DNA of 64,000 nucleotides from Streptomyces sp. NBC_00335. Lineage in GTDB: Bacteria > Actinomycetota > Actinomycetes > Streptomycetales > Streptomycetaceae. The translations under genes were made by a program, and so were the position numbers. The stretch is taken from positions 6,315,501 to 6,379,500 of the forward strand of contig NZ_CP108006.1 in NCBI RefSeq assembly GCF_036127095.1, in the 5' to 3' direction. Below are positions 17,693 to 24,423 of the stretch, in pieces. Numbering within the stretch: the first letter of the stretch is position 1; each line of letters begins with the position of its first letter. Below the pieces are notes generated by a model. The model saw only the letters and a list, made by a program, of their open reading frames with translations, was not told where the DNA came from and searched no databases.

Positions 17693-18523
17693 TCAGCGCA
17701 GGCCGGCGAAGAGGTCGTTCTCGGGTACGGCCGCGCCGGTGGAGTCCTTGACGCGGACGAAGGTCTCCGTGCCCATCAGCTCGCCGAACCTCTCCTTGCC
17801 CATCTTGAGGAAGAAGATGCTCTCGCCCTGGCTGGCGTGCGCGGCCAGCGCGTCGTACTTCTGACCGCTGAAGGCCAGGGTGTCCACCCAGGTGGTGATC
17901 TCGTCGTCGGGGAGGCCGATCTCGGCCAGCGCGGCGGTCTCGGCGGGATCCGGCTCCGGCATGTCCTCGAACTCCTGCATGATCTCGCCGAACTGCCGCA
18001 CCGCGGAGCGGGGCATCGCCGTCCAGTACACCTTCGGCGTCAGCGAGGTCATCTCCAGCGCCGCCATCGTGATCCGGTGGGCCTGGATGTGGTCGGGGTG
18101 GCCGTAGAAGCCGTTCTCGTCATAGGTGACGACCACGTCGGGTCGGTAGTGCCGCATGAGCTCCGCGAGCCGGGCGGCGCCCTCCTCCACGGGGGTCTGC
18201 CAGAAGGATCCGGGGGCGTCGTTGCTCGGCCAGCCCATCATTCCGGAATCGGCGTAGTCCAGCGTCTCCAGGTCGCTGACCTTCAGGACGCCGCAGCTCG
18301 CGTCGAGCTCTCGACGGCGCATGGCGGCGACGGCCGCCGGATCGTGCCCGGGGCCGCCCGGCTTCGTGCCCCCCGGTCCGTCACCGCAGCGGCCGTCGGT
18401 ACAGGTCACGAGAACCGTGCGGATGCCTTCCGCCGCGTACCGCGCGAGGACCCCGCCGGTTCCGGTGGCCTCGTCGTCGGGGTGGGCGTGCACTGCCATG
18501 AGCGTCAAGGGCCGGTCAGCCAT
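17693..18523 (-). CDS. PIG-L (LmbE-like) family deacetylase
   Basis: 276 residues. Zinc-binding and catalytic motifs are VHAHPDDEATGTGG near the N-terminus and YGHPDHIQAH near residue 140. This places it with the GlcNAc-PI/mycothiol-type deacetylases and amidases (MshB, Mca, LmbE). The substrate may be a GlcNAc-inositol, mycothiol S-conjugate or other N-acyl sugar; the sequence does not decide. It lies at the edge of the island and may be core. If it belongs to the island, a mycothiol-conjugate amidase would fit a pathway making electrophilic quinones. It converges with the histidine kinase. Confidence 0.85.
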   Translation of the reverse strand: MADRPLTLMAVHAHPDDEATGTGGVLARYAAEGIRTVLVTCTDGRCGDGPGGTKPGGPGHDPAAVAAMRRRELDASCGVLKVSDLETLDYADSGMMGWPSNDAPGSFWQTPVEEGAARLAELMRHYRPDVVVTYDENGFYGHPDHIQAHRITMAALEMTSLTPKVYWTAMPRSAVRQFGEIMQEFEDMPEPDPAETAALAEIGLPDDEITTWVDTLAFSGQKYDALAAHASQGESIFFLKMGKERFGELMGTETFVRVKDSTGAAVPENDLFAGLR

Positions 18524-18761
18524 GAAAAGAGTCCTCCTGCGGACGTACGTCTTGGTCCGGGTGCGCGGCGGACGTGCCGCGGTCCCGGGGCCCGGATCCC
18601 GGTGGGGCGGACGACCTCGCGGTGTCCGTGTTCCCCGCCCGTGCGGCGCCGGTCCCTCGGTCCGTACAACCGCGGCGGCCGTACCGGGTGTTCCCGGTAC
18701 GGCCGCCCGGTGTCCGCAGGAGGGGCCGTGGCGGCCGTCAGTACGGCCGCCACGGCACCCG

Positions 18762-19754
18762 TCAGTACGGCGGCGGAACGGATCCGACCGGCTCGGTGAC
18801 GACGACGGCCTCGAAGACCCGCTCGCCGTCCTGGAAGCCCGTGACCCGGACCGACCGGGCCGCGGTGCCGCCCAGTTCCGCCGAGACGGGTTCCGCGTGG
18901 ATCCACAGCGGGGTGCCGAACTCGGCGTAGCGCTGGTAGGTGCTCATGACGGAGACCGGCATGACGCCGGCTTCGGCGTCGATGGTCACGGCCTGGCGGG
19001 CGGCCTCCAGGAGGACCATGCCGGGCACGTGGTCGCCGACGTGGTCGAAGAGCACGGGGTGACGGATGTCGTAGCGCAGTTCCCAGACCCCCGGGGCGGA
19101 GGACGCGGAGAGGACGACGTCGAAGGGGGAGAACCGGCCCACCTCGGCGGGCGCGACCGGGGCGGACCCGAGCACCGATTCCGGCTCGGTGGCCAGCTGC
19201 TTGGCGCGCAGCCGCTCGTAGACGGCAGGAGAGGTGACGGTGTAGCCGACGCGCCCGGTGGCCACGACCCGCTCATCCTGACGGATCACCACCTCGTAGG
19301 TGAGCGCCGTGAGCCGGCTGCCCCGACGGCGTATCTCGGGGCAGGTGACGATGAGGTCGAGGTCCGCGGGGGCCCCGCCTATGACGAGTTGCTCGGGGAC
19401 GGTGGAGTACTCCAGCGACCAGAGCAGGAACTGGTGTCCGATCGGTACCTCGAAGGCCTGGTGGGCCAGGTACGCGCCGACCTGCCGGATGGTCTCGGCG
19501 ATCAGCATCGGGTCGTAGTGGGTGCCCGCCACGGGGGTGAAGAAGCTGTGGCCGCGGGGCCATTGGGCCTTGATGTGGAAGCGGTCATCGGCGATGCGGC
19601 ACATGCCGGTCAGGAAGACCTCGGCGACTGCCGCCCGGTGGACGAGTGCCCTCGGAACCGTGGCGGCCAGCTTGTTGTCCGTCTGGGCGTGACACGCGCA
19701 GTGCTCGGCCGGAGTAGACGTGGTGAAGTCCGTCGGTTCCAGGGTCGTGATCAT
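18762..19754 (-). CDS. AfsA/ScbA family gamma-butyrolactone-type signal synthase
   Basis: 330 residues with two AfsA hotdog repeats (about 30-165 and 205-320). First-repeat motifs are VPRALVHRAAVAEVFLTG and HYDPMLIAETIRQVG; second-repeat motifs are GHVPGMVLLEAARQA and RYAEFGTPLW. AfsA enzymes join a beta-ketoacyl chain to dihydroxyacetone phosphate, the first committed step to A-factor-type signals. The start was set at 19754 because GAGGGACTTC precedes ATGATCACG; an ATG 12 bp upstream lacks a ribosome site. It is divergent from HAD, SDR and TetR genes that complete a signalling locus. Confidence 0.9.
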   Translation of the reverse strand: MITTLEPTDFTTSTPAEHCACHAQTDNKLAATVPRALVHRAAVAEVFLTGMCRIADDRFHIKAQWPRGHSFFTPVAGTHYDPMLIAETIRQVGAYLAHQAFEVPIGHQFLLWSLEYSTVPEQLVIGGAPADLDLIVTCPEIRRRGSRLTALTYEVVIRQDERVVATGRVGYTVTSPAVYERLRAKQLATEPESVLGSAPVAPAEVGRFSPFDVVLSASSAPGVWELRYDIRHPVLFDHVGDHVPGMVLLEAARQAVTIDAEAGVMPVSVMSTYQRYAEFGTPLWIHAEPVSAELGGTAARSVRVTGFQDGERVFEAVVVTEPVGSVPPPY

Positions 19755-20137
19755 GAAGTCCCTCATCGTGGACGAGTACAGCAAACCTCTACGGGGGTCA
19801 GAGTACGTACTTCCGAGTTTGATTATGGGATCGATCTTGACCGAAGCGCACCCCCGCGTCCGTGCAGAGTGACGCAAGGCACAGGACAAATTGCCGCCGG
19901 GGTGGATGAGTTGCGGTGAATGCTCGCCATCACACCATTTTGTGGCGTGAGTTATCGGGCATGATCGAGATCATCCGGCCTGGCGAGAATCAACTGACGT
20001 CCGGTATCTTTCCCGGTGCAGAGCAACGCGGATACTGCTGGGTATTTTTCGGGGGGCTACCGAGTGCACTCGCGTCGCGGCTGATTCGGAGTCCAGAAAA
20101 CGTCTGCGCCGGCCCTCCCCCGCGTGATCGGAGCGCC
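19755..20137. promoter_or_regulatory. Divergent control region of the signalling locus (383 bp, no gene seen)
   Basis: Less GC-rich than its surroundings and placed between the divergent AfsA-like and HAD genes, so it should hold both promoters. Visible structure includes the perfect 10-bp palindrome AGTACGTACT (19802-19811), a CAAACC (about 19776) and an AGTTTG (about 19815) that resemble half-sites of butyrolactone receptor operators, and ATGATC-GA-GATCAT (19961-19974). None matches a full autoregulatory element well enough to call one. No convincing small gene was seen. Confidence 0.5.
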
Positions 20138-20833
20138 ATGCGCCCCCTGCAGCACCTGCGGCTCGCCGCCCTGAACATCGACGGTGTCCTGCTCAACGAC
20201 ACCTTCAGCCCGGTCATTCACGGGTTCATCACCCGCCGGGGCGGAACCTACGACGGCGAGGTGGAGCGCTCGATCTTTTCCCAGCCCAGGGCGGTCGCGG
20301 CGCCGGCCCTGGCCAGGGCCGCCGGGGTCGACTGGCCCCCGGAGCGCGTGCTGGAGGCGTACTTCGAGGAGCGGGCCGCCTATCTGGCCGAGCACCCGCT
20401 GCACGTGATGGACGGGGTCGAGGAACTCCTGCTGCGGCTCCGGGGCCTCGGGCTGCAGACCGTTTGCTACGGCGGCCTCGACAAGGAGCACTTCGACCGC
20501 TACCTGGGGCACGTCGCGCACCTCTTCGACGGCCCCGGTTACATCAGCACGGACACCTTCCGCCCGGGCATCCACGAGATCACGGTCGACTGGTTCGGCC
20601 TCGACCACTCCCAGGCGCTGTTCGTGGACGACGTGGCACGTGTGGCCGCGGCTGCCCTTGACCTGGGTGTTCCCTTCATCGGGCACCCCAGTACCTTCGA
20701 ACACGGCTTCCAGGGGCACCAGATGCGCCAGGCCGGGGTGCGGAACCTGGTCGGCTCGCTCGGCGAGATCGACGAGGAACTCCTGCGTGCGGTGGACGCG
20801 CGGGCCGGTGCGGGCACCAGCCGCGCGGCCTGA
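20138..20833 (+). CDS. HAD family hydrolase (candidate butenolide/butyrolactone phosphate phosphatase)
   Basis: 231 residues. HAD motif I appears as LNIDGVLLND, where the usual first Asp is replaced by Asn (consensus D-x-D; here N-I-D). Motif II lies in the CYGGL area, and motif III/IV as ALFVDDVARVAAAALDLG. The family hydrolyses small phosphate esters. In AfsA pathways a phosphate from dihydroxyacetone phosphate must be removed, and HAD proteins occur in some such loci, so this is the natural candidate. The Asn at the nucleophile position is odd and may indicate altered or lost phosphatase chemistry. The ATG at 20138 follows GGAGCGCC. Confidence 0.75.
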   Translation: MRPLQHLRLAALNIDGVLLNDTFSPVIHGFITRRGGTYDGEVERSIFSQPRAVAAPALARAAGVDWPPERVLEAYFEERAAYLAEHPLHVMDGVEELLLRLRGLGLQTVCYGGLDKEHFDRYLGHVAHLFDGPGYISTDTFRPGIHEITVDWFGLDHSQALFVDDVARVAAAALDLGVPFIGHPSTFEHGFQGHQMRQAGVRNLVGSLGEIDEELLRAVDARAGAGTSRAA

Positions 20834-20908
20834 AGCCGAAGCGGCCGCCGTACCCACCGGTGCGGAGCGGCACACCGAGTGCGAAGGCGTGAAATGAAGG
20901 GAACGGAC

Positions 20909-21676
20909 ATGCAGGGGAACGGTCTACTGGAGGGCAAGGTCGCGCTGATCACCGGCGCGAGCAGCGGCATCGGCGCCGCGGCCGCCCGGGTGTTCGCGCG
21001 GGAGGGCGCGCGGGTGGTGCTCGCCGCCCGGCGCGAGCAGCGGATCAAGGAGCTCTCCGAGGAGCTGCGGTCGCAGGGCGCGCAGGCGGCGTACGTGGTG
21101 ACGGACGTGACCCGGCGCGGCGACGCGGAGGCCGCCGTCGCCCGTGCGGTCGAGGAGTTCGGCCGGCTGGACTGCGCCTTCAACAACGCCGGCTGGGGCG
21201 TGGGGCGCACGCCGCTGCACGAGATGGGCGACGAGCTGTACGACGAGATCATGGAAGTCAACGTGCGCGGGGTGTGGAACTGCCTGCGCCCGGAGATCGC
21301 CGCGATGCTGGAGACCGGCGGCGGGGCGATCGTCAACAACAGCAGCGTGGGCGGGCTGCTCGCCACCCCGGTGGCGGCCCCGTACGTCGCGGCCAAACAC
21401 GCGGTCATCGGGCTGACCAAGGCGGCCGCGGCCGAGTACGGGGCCCAGGGCATCCGGGTGAACGCGGTGGCGCCCGGCACCACCCGCACCGAGGTGGTCG
21501 AGCAGTGGTTCGCGGCCGTGCCCGGCATCGAGGCCCAGCTGCACGCGGGGACGCCGCAGCCGCGTACCGCGGAGCCCGCGGAGATCGCCGAGGCCGCCGC
21601 CTGGCTGTGCAGCGCGAGGTCCTCTTTCGTCACGGGTGTGACGATGCCGGTGGACGGCGGGTTCTCCATGGTGTGA
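20909..21676 (+). CDS. SDR family oxidoreductase of the signalling locus
   Basis: 255 residues, classical SDR. The coenzyme site is TGASSGIGAAAARVF (T-G-x3-G-I-G), followed by the NNAG motif (CAFNNAGWGVG). The catalytic residues are Ser in NNSSVGG and the Y-x3-K in YVAAKHAVIGLTKAA; it ends with the usual MPVDGGFSMV. It probably uses NADPH, given the RR after beta-2 (AARREQR). Placed between the HAD and receptor genes, it is a candidate for reducing the C-6 keto group of an A-factor-like precursor, by analogy with other butyrolactone loci. The start at 20909 follows AAGGGAACGGAC. Confidence 0.85.
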   Translation: MQGNGLLEGKVALITGASSGIGAAAARVFAREGARVVLAARREQRIKELSEELRSQGAQAAYVVTDVTRRGDAEAAVARAVEEFGRLDCAFNNAGWGVGRTPLHEMGDELYDEIMEVNVRGVWNCLRPEIAAMLETGGGAIVNNSSVGGLLATPVAAPYVAAKHAVIGLTKAAAAEYGAQGIRVNAVAPGTTRTEVVEQWFAAVPGIEAQLHAGTPQPRTAEPAEIAEAAAWLCSARSSFVTGVTMPVDGGFSMV

Positions 21677-21679
21677 AAC

Positions 21680-21708
21680 TGCCCTTGGTAAGAACGTACC
21701 CGAGGGCA
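21680..21708 (+). promoter_or_regulatory. Imperfect inverted repeat upstream of the TetR gene
   Basis: TGCCCTTGGTA and TACCCGAGGGCA face each other across AGAACG, with one bulge. It starts a few bases after the SDR stop and about 110 bp before the receptor start. It could be a weak terminator or a receptor operator; sequence alone does not decide. Confidence 0.45.
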
Positions 21709-21818
21709 TGTAAAGCACCGGTGTACGAGGGATGGCGGGGGAGATAAGACTCATCCGCTGATTGCCCCGGAAATGGGGGCGCAGTGGCATGACGCACCGG
21801 GCGGAGAGGTCGCATCAC

Positions 21819-22604
21819 ATGAGGACAGAACGACCGCAGGTCAAGCAGGACCGGGCGGTGCGCACCCGCCGGGCGATCCTGGAGGCGGCCGCCGTGGTGT
21901 TCGAAGAGCGAGGCTATGAATCGGCCAAGCTCTCGGACATCGTCAACATCGCCAAGGTGACCAAGGGTGCGCTCTACTTCCACTTCGACTCGAAGGAACA
22001 CCTCGCCCAGGCGGTGATCGACGCCCAGGTGGCCTCGGCCCCGACCGCGATGCCCCAGGCATTCAAGGTGCAGGAGTTCGTCGACACCGGCATGATCTTC
22101 TCGCACCGGTTGCGGCACGACGTCCTGATGCGGGCGAGCGCGCGGCTCACGCTGGACCAGACCGGCCTGAGCCTCGACCGGGCCTCTCCTTACGAGGCGT
22201 GGATAGAGCTTCACCTCTCCTTGATGACGGAGGCCAAGGCCCGCGGCGAGCTGTTGACGACCGTGGACCCCATCGTGCCGGCGCGGCTGATCGTGGGGTC
22301 CTACGCGGGGCTCAACATGATGTCCCACATGCTCGGCATGGACATGGACGAGCAGGTTTCGGCCCTCTACACCCATGTCATGCCGAACCTGGTGGTGCCG
22401 TCCCTGGCGATCCGGCTGGACACGGCCCCGGGCCGGGGTGCGAGGGCGCTGTACGGACCGCAGGGGACGCACCCGTGTGATTACGGCTGCGCCTCGGGCG
22501 TGCCCCGGCCGCCGGTGGCGGTCACCGAGGACGAGCCGTGGACCTCGTCGGCCCGGGCGGCCGGTGTGCACGAGGAGATCCGCGCGGGTGGGGCACGCGC
22601 CTGA
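21819..22604 (+). CDS. TetR family regulator, ScbR/ArpA-type butyrolactone receptor
   Basis: 261 residues. The N-terminal HTH (about 12-60) reads RRAILEAAAVVFEERGYES, then SDIVNIAKVTKGALYFHF and SKEHLAQAVI, close to ArpA/ScbR. A Trp in SPYEAWIELH is in the region of the ligand-pocket Trp of these receptors. It probably represses local promoters until the lactone binds. It is longer than ScbR (about 215 residues): a Cys/Pro/Gly-rich tail of about 45 residues follows MPNLVVPSLAIRL. ATG codons at 21789 and 21819 are both possible; the latter has GGAGAGG and begins MRTERPQVKQ like the family. Confidence 0.87.
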   Translation: MRTERPQVKQDRAVRTRRAILEAAAVVFEERGYESAKLSDIVNIAKVTKGALYFHFDSKEHLAQAVIDAQVASAPTAMPQAFKVQEFVDTGMIFSHRLRHDVLMRASARLTLDQTGLSLDRASPYEAWIELHLSLMTEAKARGELLTTVDPIVPARLIVGSYAGLNMMSHMLGMDMDEQVSALYTHVMPNLVVPSLAIRLDTAPGRGARALYGPQGTHPCDYGCASGVPRPPVAVTEDEPWTSSARAAGVHEEIRAGGARA

Positions 22605-22609
22605 CGGTG

Positions 22610-22675
22610 CCGTAGCCGTAGCCGTAGCCGTAGCCGTAGCCGTAGCCGTAGCCGTAGCCGTAGCCGTAGCCGTAG
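22610..22675 (+). repeat. Hexanucleotide tandem repeat, 11 perfect copies of CCGTAG
   Basis: Eleven uninterrupted copies of a 6-bp unit begin 6 bp after the receptor stop codon and end about 135 bp before the SARP promoter. Perfect identity suggests slippage-prone, recently expanded DNA. It is outside any gene believed real; on the minus strand it would encode a Gly-Tyr dipeptide run, judged fortuitous. Confidence 0.95.
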
Positions 22676-22810
22676 CCGGCGCCGGCGCTGACGGATGTGC
22701 GGATGCCCGGACGGGCCCGGAAAGGGTCATTGGTCCGGTGCATCCGCATGTGCGCGTCCGCGCGTGCGGGAGTCTCGATCCGTGTGTTCTGCATACCGGC
22801 CAACCATCCC

Positions 22811-22839
22811 TTGCAAAAAATCCTTCTGGGTATTATTTT
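22811..22839 (+). promoter_or_regulatory. Candidate promoter of the SARP gene
   Basis: TTGCAA (22811-22816), a 17-bp spacer and TATTTT (22834-22839) lie in a short AT-rich island, unusual in this DNA, about 45 bp upstream of the GTG start. An alternative -10 is TATTAT at 22831. Confidence 0.55.
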
Positions 22840-22883
22840 TCTGACGCCCAGCGTCGCTGTGTCTTGCCTCCAGGGAGGGAACC

Positions 22884-23663
22884 GTGGACATTGACGTACT
22901 CGGAGGGCTGCGCGTCACCGAGAACGGGGTTCCCATCGCGGCTGCCACCCCGCAGGCCCGCCACGTACTGGCGGTCCTCGCGGCCCATGCCGACCAGGTC
23001 GTACCCCTGTCGGTACTGGCCGACGAGCTGACCAGCTGCGCCCCGCCCGAGCACACCCGGGCCGTCGCCCACGCCGCCGTGCGCATGCTGCGCGAGCAGC
23101 TCGCGGGCGCCCTGCAGTCCGGTCCGGGCGCGGTACGGACTCCCGACACGGTGCTGTCGGCGGTGCCCGGCGGGTATCTTCTCGACACCGGTGGCGGTCG
23201 GTGCGACTTCCGCGAGTTCGAGCGCGAGGCGGGCGCCGGCTACCGGGCCATTTCCTGCGGAGACTTCGAGAAGGCGGCCCGCCGGCTGCGCGGCGCCCTG
23301 GACCTGTGGTCCGGACCGGCCTTCGCCGGGATCGACGCGGGCGCCTGGCTGGGCGAGCGCATCGCGGCCCTGGAGGAGACCCGGCACGCCGTTCTCGGCC
23401 AGTGGGTGGAAGCCGGACTGGCGCTGGGCCGCCACTGCGAGCTGGACGCCGAGCTCTCGGCCCTGCTCGTACGGCACAGTGGCCACGGACACCTCGACGA
23501 GCGGTACTTCGCCGCCCTGCGCCGTTCCGGGCGGCGCGTCGGACCGCAGCGCGGCCCTTCCCTCGCGGCGGAGCGGCGCTCGAACGGCGGACCCGCGACG
23601 GTGGTCTGGGCCGCCGGCCGCACCGCCCTGCTGGGCACCGCCCCGGCTCCCCGGGCGGCCTGA
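22884..23663 (+). CDS. SARP family transcriptional activator
   Basis: 259 residues from a GTG after CAGGGAGGGAACC. The OmpR-like DNA-binding part (about 1-95) starts MDIDVLGGLRVTENGVPIA, with HVLAVLAAHADQVVPLSVL. The bacterial transcriptional activation domain (about 98-235) has AVPGGYLLDTGGGRCDFREF, YRAISCGDFEKAARRLRGAL and RHCELDAELSALLVRHSGH. The length matches small stand-alone SARPs that switch on metabolite clusters. The last 30 residues are low complexity. It is expected to be under the adjacent butyrolactone receptor and to activate the exporter and biosynthetic operons. The 220-bp gap to the next gene holds only GC-rich short repeats. Confidence 0.9.
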   Translation: MDIDVLGGLRVTENGVPIAAATPQARHVLAVLAAHADQVVPLSVLADELTSCAPPEHTRAVAHAAVRMLREQLAGALQSGPGAVRTPDTVLSAVPGGYLLDTGGGRCDFREFEREAGAGYRAISCGDFEKAARRLRGALDLWSGPAFAGIDAGAWLGERIAALEETRHAVLGQWVEAGLALGRHCELDAELSALLVRHSGHGHLDERYFAALRRSGRRVGPQRGPSLAAERRSNGGPATVVWAAGRTALLGTAPAPRAA

Positions 23664-23879
23664 CCGCCGCGTCCGCCGCGTCCGGCTCCGGGCCGTGTTC
23701 GGCCCCGGGCCGGTTCCGCGCGTCCGGCCCGGGGCCGGTTCGCCGCGTCCGGCCCCGGACCGTTTGAGCGCGTCGGCCCCGGGTCGTTTCAGCAGGTCGG
23801 GCCCCGGGTCCGCGATGTCTCCGGGCGTCCGGTCCGCGACGCCGTGGACCGGACGCCCGGACCGGACAGACGGTGAGGA

Positions 23880-24221
23880 TCAGCCAGTGGTGCGGGCGCT
23901 GTCCGCGCGGGGGAGTGCGTCGACCGAGATCGCGCCGAGGACCGCGTCCAGCAGTCCGGGGAAGCGCACGTCGAGATCCTCGCGGCGCAGGGACAGGAGC
24001 AGCTCTCTGCCGGACGGGCGCTGCCAGATGAGGCCGCCCTCGCGCAGTACCCGCCAGTGGTGGGTGAGCGTGGATTTGGAGACGCCTTCGAGCAGGCTTC
24101 CGCACGGGTACTCGCCGCCGGCCGCCAGGGCGCGGACCACGGTGAGTCGCATGGGGTTGCCCAGCGCGGTGAACACGTTCTCCAGCTTGATCTGGTCCCT
24201 GGTCGGGTGGTTGACAGTCAT
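23880..24221 (-). CDS. ArsR-type winged-helix transcriptional regulator
   Basis: 113 residues from ATG 24221, preceded by GAAGG. The fold is ArsR-like: VFTALGNPMRLTVVRALA, then STLTHHWRVLREGGLIWQR as recognition helix and wing, then GRELLLSLRREDLD. The metal-binding Cys pairs of metal-sensing ArsR proteins are absent, so the ligand is likely organic. It is divergent from the MFS exporter and presumably represses it through the inverted repeat in the shared 202-bp region. An upstream in-frame ATG (24248) has no ribosome site. Confidence 0.85.
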   Translation of the reverse strand: MTVNHPTRDQIKLENVFTALGNPMRLTVVRALAAGGEYPCGSLLEGVSKSTLTHHWRVLREGGLIWQRPSGRELLLSLRREDLDVRFPGLLDAVLGAISVDALPRADSARTTG

Positions 24222-24330
24222 GCCTTCAAAAGTAACTCGTATGTCCAAGGATGGTCGAACAGTTGCTGGTCAGTCCTTGTGCGCGAGCCTCCGGGGACCG
24301 TTCGCGACCTGACACACCCTCCGGGTCCGG

Positions 24331-24397
24331 TTGACAGGCACCTCGGAACCGTACGACTATCCGTGAACAGTAATTGTACGTACACAGTCGTACTGTT
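24331..24397 (+). promoter_or_regulatory. Promoter and operator of the MFS exporter gene
   Basis: A consensus -35 TTGACA (24331-24336) is followed after 18 bp by GACTAT (24355-24360). Just downstream, AACAGTA (24366-24372) and TACTGTT (24391-24397) form a perfect 7-bp inverted repeat around a central GTACGTAC palindrome (24376-24383). A repressor bound here would block early transcription. The divergent ArsR-type regulator is the likely ligand-responsive binder. Confidence 0.75.
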
Positions 24398-24423
24398 GAG
24401 TCCTGGAAAGGTCGCCACTCCCC

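Noticed and set aside
22522..22803. Minus-strand frame encoding a Gly-Tyr dipeptide repeat.
   Set aside because: Created by the hexanucleotide repeat. No ribosome site, and it overlaps the 3' end of the receptor gene.
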